Shown piece after piece: positions 57,703-64,000 of a stretch of 64,000 nucleotides of DNA (position 1 is the first letter of the stretch; each line of letters opens with the position of its first letter). A program made the translations under genes and the position numbers. Below the pieces are notes generated by a model. The model made no database searches. It was not told the DNA's origin and saw only the letters and a list, made by a program, of their open reading frames with translations. Location: contig NZ_PTPX01000018.1 of the NCBI RefSeq assembly GCF_003260095.1, forward strand, positions 1 to 64,000, in the 5' to 3' direction. The stretch is from Glaesserella australis. Lineage in GTDB: Bacteria > Pseudomonadota > Gammaproteobacteria > Enterobacterales > Pasteurellaceae.

Positions 57703-57717
57703 AGTATTCAACATCTA

Positions 57718-59343
57718 TTAGATTAGCAAAAATACTGCCTGATAAGGCTTCAATATTATTTGTTCTGCATTCATCTCTACATCATCGTAGTTATTCATAA
57801 GAACTTTGCCTTGAACCTGAATTTTCACAGTTTGACTTTGATTACTCAGATTTGATACGACGGTTAATTTTTCAGCTGTAGTAGTACGTTGATAAGCCCA
57901 AACCGATGGATGTCCAGGGAGTAAGTCCTGATAATCTCCGTCCGTCAGCACAGCTAACTTTTTGCGTAGTTGAATTAACGCTTGATAAGTATAGAACACC
58001 GAATTTTTATCCGCCAAAGCTTGCTCCACGTTGATTTTAGTATAGTTGCGAGCGGCATCAATCCACGGTGTACCAGTGGAAAAACCAGCGTTTTTTGAGC
58101 CGTCCCATTGCACTGGGGTGCGGGCGTTATCACGGGATTTTTGTGCGAGAATTTTGATAATCAACGCCTCGTCCACACTTTTTTCTTTCAATTCTGCATA
58201 GGCATTCAGGCTTTCTACATCACGATATTCTTCAATGGTTGAGAAATTCGGGTTGGTCATTCCGATTTCTTCCCCTTGATAAATATACGGCGTGCCTTGC
58301 ATGCCGTGGAGCAACATCGCAAGCATTTTTGCCGAAGTGGTGCGAAGTTCGCCTTCGTCCCCAAAGCGCGACACAATGCGTGGTTGGTCGTGGTTGCACC
58401 AAAACAACGCATTCCACGCTTTGTTGTGCATACCTTGTTGCCAATAGTTGAAGATCGACTTCAATTCCACATAATCAGGCTGTGCGTATGTCCATTTTTC
58501 GCCGTTTGGATAATCTACTTTTAAATGGTGGAAATTGAAGGTCATCGACAATTCTGAGCCGTTTAAATTGGCGTATTGCTGACAATGTTCCAATTTAGTT
58601 GAAGACATTTCGCCCACGGTCATTAACCCAAATGGCGTTAAAGCGTTTTGATTTAACATTTGTAGATATTGATGAATTTTAGGGCCGTCCGTATAAAAAC
58701 GGCGACCATCGCCTTCAAAATCGTCTTCAAATTTTTCAGGTTTAGAAATCAAATTCACCACGTCTAAACGTAAGCCGTCAATGCCTTTTTCTGCCCAGAA
58801 TTTGCAGATGTCAAAGAGTTCTGCACGTAATTTTGGGTTTTCCCAGTTCAAATCCGCTTGTTCAGGGGCGAACAGGTGTAAGTAGTATTTTTGCGCTTTG
58901 TCCGACCATTTCCACGCAGAACCGCCAAATTTCGATTTCCAGTTGGTCGGCTCTTCTTTCCAAATATAGTAGTCGTGGTATTCGCTGTTCGGATCTTCGC
59001 CTTGTTTAAACCACTCGTGGAAAGTCGAGCTGTGATTAAACACCATATCCATCACAATGCGAATGTTGCGTTTGTGTGCCTCGGCGATCAGTTGTTCAAA
59101 ATCCGCCATCGTGCCGTAACTTGGATCGATATTGCGGTAATCAGCAATGTCGTAGCCGTTGTCGATTTGTGGCGAAACGTACATTGGCGTAATCCAAATG
59201 CCGTCAATGCCAAGGGTTTGAAGATAATCAAGGCGTTTAATAATCCCTTGAATATCGCCTGTGCCTGAACCTGTCGTATCTTGGAAAGATTTCGGGTAGA
59301 TTTGGTAAATAACGCCGTTTTTCCACCAGTTTTTGTTATTCAT
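57718..59343 (-). CDS. treC: Trehalose-6-phosphate hydrolase
   Basis: TreC splits trehalose-6-phosphate into glucose and glucose-6-phosphate. The 541-residue GH13 enzyme shows the catalytic nucleophile block GIDGLRLDVVNLIS (about residues 190-203), the acid/base Glu in TVGEMSS and the third carboxylate in NHDQPRIVSRFG. The N-terminus (KNWWKNGVIYQIYPKSFQDT) is typical. It is second in the treB-treC transcript, 74 bp after treB, with a USS hairpin between the genes. Confidence 0.93.
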   Translation of the reverse strand: MNNKNWWKNGVIYQIYPKSFQDTTGSGTGDIQGIIKRLDYLQTLGIDGIWITPMYVSPQIDNGYDIADYRNIDPSYGTMADFEQLIAEAHKRNIRIVMDMVFNHSSTFHEWFKQGEDPNSEYHDYYIWKEEPTNWKSKFGGSAWKWSDKAQKYYLHLFAPEQADLNWENPKLRAELFDICKFWAEKGIDGLRLDVVNLISKPEKFEDDFEGDGRRFYTDGPKIHQYLQMLNQNALTPFGLMTVGEMSSTKLEHCQQYANLNGSELSMTFNFHHLKVDYPNGEKWTYAQPDYVELKSIFNYWQQGMHNKAWNALFWCNHDQPRIVSRFGDEGELRTTSAKMLAMLLHGMQGTPYIYQGEEIGMTNPNFSTIEEYRDVESLNAYAELKEKSVDEALIIKILAQKSRDNARTPVQWDGSKNAGFSTGTPWIDAARNYTKINVEQALADKNSVFYTYQALIQLRKKLAVLTDGDYQDLLPGHPSVWAYQRTTTAEKLTVVSNLSNQSQTVKIQVQGKVLMNNYDDVEMNAEQIILKPYQAVFLLI

Positions 59344-59370
59344 CTATATTTCTCTCAATAAGATTGATGA

Positions 59371-59412
59371 CAAGCGGTCAGATTTTGCAAAAACTTTGCA
59401 AATCTGACCGCG
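59371..59412. terminator. Inverted uptake-signal hairpin between treB and treC
   Basis: GCGGTCAGATT and AATCTGACCGC form an 11-bp stem around an AT-rich loop; only the left arm keeps the full ACAAGCGGTCA form. It may partly attenuate treC relative to treB. Confidence 0.55.
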
Positions 59413-59417
59413 TCTCA

Positions 59418-60842
59418 TTATTCAATTTCGCCTTTCATTGCTTTGCGTTTATATACCATCATAGTTAATAAAATCGGCACGACAATCGCCACTAACATCG
59501 CAATCGCAAAGGTTCCCCAGTATTGATGTTGAATAGAAAGAATGCCAGGTAGACCACCCACACCGATACTACTTGCCAACACACCAGCAAAACCACAGAC
59601 TAATGCCGCACAAGCAGAACCGATCATCGCACAGAGCATTGGGAAGCGGTATTTTAAGTTGATACCATACATTGCAGGCTCGGTTACACCTAAGTAAGCA
59701 GATAATGCTGCAGGTACTGCCACTTCACGCACGCTCGCTTTTTTCGCCATAATTAACACTGCTACAACTGCAGACGCTTGCGCAATATTTGAAAGGGCAA
59801 TTAACGGCCAAACTGGTGTACCGCCAATGCTTTGGATCATCTGCATATCAATTGCTAGCGAGGTTTGGTGAACACCAGTTACTACTAACGGCGCATATAA
59901 GAAACCAAATAGCGCTGCACCGATTGGGGCAAACTCACCCGTCATTGCTGCTTTCACCACATACGCTACGCCGTTACCAATTTCACGACCGATAGGACCG
60001 ATAATTGCGTGAGCTAAGAACACCGCTAAAATGATTGATGTGACTGGTACGATAATTAAATTTAAGAAATCCGGCACGATTTTCGTTAAGAAACGCTCGA
60101 TATAAGAAAGGGTTAAACCTGCCATAATCGCTGGGATTACTTGCGCTTGATAGCCGACTTTATCAATCGAGAAGAAGCCAAAATCCCACACTTCTGGAAT
60201 TTGTGAACCGAGTGCGTAAGAGTTCATCAATTGTGATGAAACCAAGGTTACACCAAGCACAATGCCTAAAATTGGTGAAGTCCCCATTTTACGTGCGATT
60301 GACCAACAGATACCGACCGGTAGGAAGAAGAAGATCGCTTCGCCAATCAGCCATAAGAATGAGTGCATACTCGCCCAAAATGCGCTGATTTCGACTAATG
60401 TTTTGGTGCCATCTTCAAACATTTTGATGTCGCCGATCACGTTGCGGAAGCCTAAAATCAAACCTCCACTGATAAGTGCTGGCAACAATGGAATAAAAAT
60501 ATCCGCCATATGCGAAATCGCACTTTCGTACCATTTTTGGTTTTGGCGTGCCGCCGCTTTGACTTGCTCTTTATCCACACTTGCCAAGCCGGTTTTTTCA
60601 AGGAGCAATTTGTAATAATCGCCTACTTCTTGCCCGATCACCACTTGATACTGACCACCCGTTGAGAAGTTCGCTTTTACCATTGATAGCTCTTCGATTG
60701 CTTTCGCATCAATTTTGCTTTCATCATTTAATACAAAACGTAAGCGAGTAATACAGTGAGTGACGGTCGCAATGTTGTCACGACCACCAATATATTCCAC
60801 AAGTTTATCGATATTTTGTGGGTCAATTTTTTGTTTAGCCAT
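59418..60842 (-). CDS. treB: Trehalose-specific PTS permease, EIIBC component
   Basis: TreB imports and phosphorylates trehalose. The protein (474 residues from ATG 60842, MAKQKIDPQNI) has EIIB with the phosphorylated Cys in VTHCITRLRFVLND (about residue 28). The EIIC domain contains ADIFIPLLPALISGG, VTGVHQTSLAIDMQMI and LSAYLGVTEPAMYGINLKYRFP. The treC neighbour and a TreR-like operator support trehalose specificity. The start at 60842 has an AGGA site 6 bp away; the 60875 alternative does not. No EIIA is fused. treR is not in the window. Confidence 0.94.
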   Translation of the reverse strand: MAKQKIDPQNIDKLVEYIGGRDNIATVTHCITRLRFVLNDESKIDAKAIEELSMVKANFSTGGQYQVVIGQEVGDYYKLLLEKTGLASVDKEQVKAAARQNQKWYESAISHMADIFIPLLPALISGGLILGFRNVIGDIKMFEDGTKTLVEISAFWASMHSFLWLIGEAIFFFLPVGICWSIARKMGTSPILGIVLGVTLVSSQLMNSYALGSQIPEVWDFGFFSIDKVGYQAQVIPAIMAGLTLSYIERFLTKIVPDFLNLIIVPVTSIILAVFLAHAIIGPIGREIGNGVAYVVKAAMTGEFAPIGAALFGFLYAPLVVTGVHQTSLAIDMQMIQSIGGTPVWPLIALSNIAQASAVVAVLIMAKKASVREVAVPAALSAYLGVTEPAMYGINLKYRFPMLCAMIGSACAALVCGFAGVLASSIGVGGLPGILSIQHQYWGTFAIAMLVAIVVPILLTMMVYKRKAMKGEIE

Positions 60843-60875
60843 AATGAATCCTAAAAGGAGTGAAAAATTGTACAA

Positions 60876-60936
60876 ATTATAAATTTAGCTAAAAAATTAT
60901 CAATGGGAACGTTCCCAATATGTGATCAAGATCACA
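60876..60936 (-). promoter_or_regulatory. treB promoter with CRP and TreR-like sites
   Basis: On the minus strand a perfect CRP site TGTGATCTTGATCACA (60936-60921) is followed by the palindrome TGGGAACGTTCCCA (60917-60904), which contains GGGAACGTTCCC, and by a -10 TATAAT (60881-60876). CRP is centred about 60 bp upstream of the predicted start, the class I spacing. TreR repression with CRP activation is the expected logic. Confidence 0.8.
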
Positions 60937-60988
60937 AAAATTAAACGGAATAGAAAAATAAAGGACGGCTAAGCGTCCTTATTGAAGA

Positions 60989-61594
60989 TTAGAGTGAAAT
61001 ATCTCGTCGACCGACAAAAGAGTGAGAAAGGCTTGTACCATCTACCATTTCAAGTTCACTACCAACTGGGATACCATGAGCAATACGTGTTACCTTGATA
61101 TTATGTACAGAACACATTTCTGCAATGTAATTTGCGGTAGCATCGCCTTCAATCGTAGGGTTTGTGGCCAAAATAACTTCGTGGAAGGATTCGTTTTCTA
61201 AACGTTGTTGTAATAAGTCTAAACCAATTTCACGCGGACCTATGCCATCCAAAGGTGATAAATGTCCCATCAAGACAAAATAGCGTCCTGAAAATTGCCC
61301 AGTTTGTTCAATCGCCTGAATATCTGCAGGCATTTCAACAACACAAAGTTGCCCACTCATTTGACGGCGATAGTTTTGACAAATAGCACATTCACCTTCT
61401 TCAGTAAAAGTGCGACACGATTTGCAATGTCCGATGTGAGTCATTGCTTCGCTTAAGGCCTTGGCTAAATTAACACCACCCGAACGATTACGTTGTAGGA
61501 GATGGTATGCCATACGTTGAGCGGATTTTGGTCCTACGCCTGGTAGAACTCGTAGGGCTTCCATAAGATTTTCAAGTAAAGGACTACTTTGCAT
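60989..61594 (-). CDS. recR: Recombination protein RecR
   Basis: RecR works with RecF and RecO to load RecA on gapped DNA. The 201-residue length matches the E. coli protein. A helix-hairpin-helix ([16 protein letters not shown]) is followed by a zinc finger at Cys57, Cys60, Cys69 and Cys72, and a Toprim domain starting near residue 80 ([26 protein letters not shown]). It follows ybaB on the same strand, the usual dnaX-ybaB-recR order, though dnaX is absent here. Confidence 0.97.
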   Translation of the reverse strand: MQSSPLLENLMEALRVLPGVGPKSAQRMAYHLLQRNRSGGVNLAKALSEAMTHIGHCKSCRTFTEEGECAICQNYRRQMSGQLCVVEMPADIQAIEQTGQFSGRYFVLMGHLSPLDGIGPREIGLDLLQQRLENESFHEVILATNPTIEGDATANYIAEMCSVHNIKVTRIAHGIPVGSELEMVDGTSLSHSFVGRRDISL

Positions 61595-61620
61595 AATTCA
61601 GTTAAACCGCTTAAAAGTGA

Positions 61621-61646
61621 GAGGGGCAAATACGATTTGCCCCTAC
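61621..61646 (-). repeat. GTAG-headed palindrome between ybaB and recR
   Basis: Read on the minus strand the element starts GTAGGGGCAAATCG and closes with the matching CCCC arm (GGGGCAAAT/ATTTGCCCC). It is a single copy with yet another stem sequence but the same GTAG head, 26 bp upstream of the recR start codon. Confidence 0.7.
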
Positions 61647-61666
61647 AAATATCTTCATTTATAAAA

Positions 61667-61996
61667 TTAGAATGGGAATTTCATTCCTGGTGGTAACTGC
61701 ATACCTGCAGTGACGCTTGCCATTTTCTCTTTTTGCATTTCATCGGCACGACGCACAGCGTCATTAAAAGCTGCCGCAACTAAATCTTCTACCATCTCTT
61801 TATCATCTTCCATTAATGATGGATCGATTTCGATACGGCGACAGTTATGCGCACCATTAATCGTTACTTTGACTAGCCCTGCACCAGACTCTCCCGTCAC
61901 TTCTAACTGCGCAATCTCTTCTTGCATTTTTTGCATACGCTCTTGCATTTGCTGAGCCTGTTTCATTAAGCCGCCTAAGCCACCTTTTCCAAACAT
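61667..61996 (-). CDS. ybaB: YbaB/EbfC nucleoid-associated protein
   Basis: YbaB is a small dimeric DNA-binding protein that helps organise the nucleoid. The 109-residue sequence shows [27 protein letters not shown], a long N-terminal helix, and [18 protein letters not shown]. It lies directly upstream of recR and is probably co-transcribed. The site AGGTTATCAA precedes the ATG. Confidence 0.95.
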   Translation of the reverse strand: MFGKGGLGGLMKQAQQMQERMQKMQEEIAQLEVTGESGAGLVKVTINGAHNCRRIEIDPSLMEDDKEMVEDLVAAAFNDAVRRADEMQKEKMASVTAGMQLPPGMKFPF

Positions 61997-62090
61997 TTGA
62001 TAACCTCGTTATGAATTAATAAAAAACGCTCGCATTCTACTGAACCAAGCCAGTCGGTGCAAGCGGTAAGATTTAAGGAATTTTTTGCAA

Positions 62091-62921
62091 TTAGCCTAAT
62101 GCCACATCTAATGTCATCATAATCACAAAGCCAAGCATTAAACTGAGTGTTGCAATATCAGTGTTACCGTTGCTTTGGGATTCGGGTATCAGCTCTTCAA
62201 CCACCACGAAAATCATTGCACCCGCAGCAAATGCCAAGGCATAAGGTAAAATAGATGTCATTGAGATCACAAAGACTGCGCCAAGTACAGCAGCGATAGG
62301 TTCGACAATGGCAGAAAGTGAGCCGTAGGTAAAGGCTTTCATTCGGCTATTCCCTTCACCACGAATCGGTAAAGCAAGGGAAGACCCCTCAGGGATATTT
62401 TGCAAACCAATACCGATAGCCAAACCAATTGCCCCCATAAGAGAAGCATCCACCCCAGCGACATTAGTTGCCACTGCACCAAAAGCTACGCCAATAGCCA
62501 AGCCCTCAGGAATGTTATGAATGGTGATCGCTAAAAACAGCAATGCCGACTTTGGTAATTTACGTTTTAATTCAATCCCTTCCGCTTCTTCTATCGGCTT
62601 ACTTAAATGCAAATGTGGCACAATATAGTCAACAGCTCGAATAAAAAAGCCACCGGCTAAAAAGCCCACTGCGGCAGGAATCCAGCTCAAGCTACCATAA
62701 GTTGGTTCTGCATACTCTAAAGATGGTGCGAGTAAAGACCAAAAGGATGCTGCAATCATGACACCACCCGCAAACCCCATCATTGAGTCGAGAATTTTAC
62801 GATTCACCGTTTTAAAGAAAAAAACAAAAGCAGAACCAAAAATAGTACAAAACCAAGTAAATAATCCTGCAAGTAGTGCTTGCATAGCTGGATGTAAAGA
62901 TAAAAAATAATCGAGCATCAT
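62091..62921 (-). CDS. ZIP-family divalent metal transporter
   Basis: The 276-residue inner-membrane protein has eight predicted helices. The ZIP metal-binding pattern is visible in helix IV, AITIHNIPEGLAIGVAFG (about residues 133-150), and helix V, IGIGLQNIPEGSSLALP (about 170-186). A histidine-bearing loop (DYIVPHLHLSKPIEEAEG) lies between helices III and IV. Members of the GufA/ZupT branch take up zinc, iron or manganese; the cation is not fixed by sequence. It follows a lipoprotein gene by only 11 bp and is likely co-transcribed. MM at the start leaves a choice of two ATG codons. Confidence 0.87.
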   Translation of the reverse strand: MMLDYFLSLHPAMQALLAGLFTWFCTIFGSAFVFFFKTVNRKILDSMMGFAGGVMIAASFWSLLAPSLEYAEPTYGSLSWIPAAVGFLAGGFFIRAVDYIVPHLHLSKPIEEAEGIELKRKLPKSALLFLAITIHNIPEGLAIGVAFGAVATNVAGVDASLMGAIGLAIGIGLQNIPEGSSLALPIRGEGNSRMKAFTYGSLSAIVEPIAAVLGAVFVISMTSILPYALAFAAGAMIFVVVEELIPESQSNGNTDIATLSLMLGFVIMMTLDVALG

Positions 62922-62932
62922 ATTATCTACTT

Positions 62933-63928
62933 TTAAAATTCAGCATTAATTCGGCTGCTAGTTTGCTGATATTCTTTCGCCAAATATGGATTAATTTCAT
63001 CCCAATATAGCGTTAAATAAATATCCCCCATAGCATAAGGTCCTAGTGAATAAGGTGGATAAGCAAAAGTAAGTCCCTCTTCTGAAAAATAAAATTCACC
63101 AGATAATTCAAAATCAGCTTTTGCAGTAAAAGTTTCTTTTTCACCCGTCATTTCATACCACTGTTCAACATAACGATTCCAAAGTTTTTCTTGAATAGCG
63201 TTTTGATTTTTTTCTGAAAAAAGATCGGAAATGGTTAGAATAATACGCTTATCAACATCAATATTCAGATATCTTACCCAATGCATTCCGTGTGCACCGC
63301 CGGTATAGCTTTGATGTACTTGAGAAAAAAGAACTAAATTATTACGCTGCCATAAATAATTACTCTCAAGGACTTCAGTCAAAGCAATAGCAGAATCTTC
63401 TTTCGCAGAAGCAATCATTTCATTTAGTTGCTTTTGCAAAATAGTCAAAGCCATTTCTTTTTCTTTCCCTTTATCCGCTTTAGCAGGTGGAACCTTATTC
63501 CCTTGAGCATCAAAACTTCTTCCCCAATTTTGAATAAATTCAGCATAAATTAACTCATTTATCCATTCCACATTGGTTTTAGGCATTGTCACACCTAATT
63601 GTACTGGCGTCTCTTCACGGAAAAAATCATTCTCTTCATTCGGATCTTTTTTATGCTTAACAATCTCTTTTTTATCAAAAATCGTCTCTATTTCAACTTT
63701 TAAAGCAGGAAAAACTGATTTTGCCTTTTCTACTTGTACGGTAAGTTCCGCAATAGATTTATTGGCATCAGCTAACTCAGTTTTAGCTTTTTCTACATCC
63801 GATTTTAATTGAGTAACTTCTTGTGTCGATTGCTGCACTTGAGCCATTAACGCATTTTTTTCTTTATCATCACAGGCTGAGAGTAAAAAAACAGATGACA
63901 CCAGTAATGCAATGAGTGATTTTTTCAT
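62933..63928 (-). CDS. RsiV-family (DUF3298) lipoprotein
   Basis: The protein (331 residues from ATG 63928) has a lipoprotein signal with lipobox LSAC and Cys19. A coiled-coil segment follows (QQSTQEVTQLKSDVEKAKTE, about residues 30-75). The globular part carries the DUF3298/RsiV pattern, with YTGGAHGMHWVRYLNIDVDK and the closing GLTFAYPPYSLGPYAMGD. In Gram-positives RsiV-type domains bind lysozyme; whether this protein binds lysozyme or host factors is unknown. I start at 63928 because AGGAG lies 5-6 bp before it; the longer form to 63943 would cover it. It precedes the ZIP transporter gene. Confidence 0.8.
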   Translation of the reverse strand: MKKSLIALLVSSVFLLSACDDKEKNALMAQVQQSTQEVTQLKSDVEKAKTELADANKSIAELTVQVEKAKSVFPALKVEIETIFDKKEIVKHKKDPNEENDFFREETPVQLGVTMPKTNVEWINELIYAEFIQNWGRSFDAQGNKVPPAKADKGKEKEMALTILQKQLNEMIASAKEDSAIALTEVLESNYLWQRNNLVLFSQVHQSYTGGAHGMHWVRYLNIDVDKRIILTISDLFSEKNQNAIQEKLWNRYVEQWYEMTGEKETFTAKADFELSGEFYFSEEGLTFAYPPYSLGPYAMGDIYLTLYWDEINPYLAKEYQQTSSRINAEF

Positions 63929-63954
63929 AAAAACTCCTATCAACGAGTATTAAA

Positions 63955-63991
63955 ACAAGCGGTAAGATTCAGACAAAATCTTACCGCTTGT
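63955..63991. terminator. Inverted uptake-signal pair upstream of the RsiV-type gene
   Basis: ACAAGCGGTAAGATT and AATCTTACCGCTTGT are perfect 15-nt arms with a 7-nt loop. It is the cleanest stem-loop of this type in the window and probably terminates a gene lying to the right. Confidence 0.7.
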
Positions 63992-64000
63992 ATCCATTAA

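Overview
This window is chromosomal DNA from a member of the Pasteurellaceae. The clearest sign is the many copies of the ACAAGCGGT DNA-uptake core (often ACAAGCGGTCA), which is the Actinobacillus pleuropneumoniae type of uptake signal sequence (USS) rather than the Haemophilus AAGTGCGGT type. The gene content fits Actinobacillus sensu stricto: an FMN-riboswitch rib operon in the order ribD-ribE-ribBA-ribH, an AasP/Ssa1-like subtilisin autotransporter, a HktE-type catalase, and galactose, trehalose and sucrose uptake genes. Carrying both catalase and the treBC operon would suit A. suis or A. equuli better than A. pleuropneumoniae, but that species guess is inference. I see no rRNA, tRNA, CRISPR array, prophage or complete insertion sequence.

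Layout. 0-6 kb: a nitroreductase, a putative TbpB-like surface lipoprotein and metE, which has tandem MetJ boxes. 4.3-11.3 kb: a putatively Fur-controlled TonB-dependent siderophore receptor with a YddA/SbmA-like ABC transporter, a membrane metallophosphoesterase and catalase. 11.4-15.4 kb: a 1294-residue serine-protease autotransporter with eight 24-residue tandem repeats. 15.3-19.8 kb: galT-galK-galM-cutC behind a class II CRP promoter. 19.8-24.1 kb: alr, then uraA and a guanine/hypoxanthine permease gene, each with a PurR-like box. 24.2-25.9 kb: an unexplained cassette of an XRE regulator divergent from a small outer-membrane barrel and a lipoprotein. 26-38.5 kb: usg, ybaK, a DUF2301 protein, ligA-zipA, cysZ, prlC, pheA, rluE, galE and ampG. 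38.5-46.6 kb: rapA, dgt, rlmD, a VIT-family transporter and dcuB with an FNR-like site. 46.7-53.6 kb: an orphan scrA with CRP and paired LacI-type operators, ung, grcA, rpsO, a CPA1 antiporter and ppiD. 53.6-57.7 kb: the rib operon. 57.7-60.9 kb: treB-treC with CRP and TreR-like sites. 61-64 kb: ybaB-recR, a ZIP transporter and an RsiV/DUF3298 lipoprotein.

Working together: galM, galK, galT and galE make a complete Leloir pathway, with galE unlinked from the others. Three sugar systems (gal, scr, tre) each show a CRP site, and the two PTS genes add their own repressor operators. uraA and the purine permease are tied by PurR-like boxes.

The most unusual signals lie between genes. One is a family of GTAG-headed palindromes, single or in inverted pairs (REP/REPIN-like), that butt against stop codons; one supplies the ribD stop codon. 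A second is a double-hairpin element with a G-rich tail, found in the gal operon and the rib leader. USS copies are repeatedly used as inverted-pair terminators. metE and its terminator are exceptional in carrying only Haemophilus-type USS cores, which suggests acquisition from the other USS clade.
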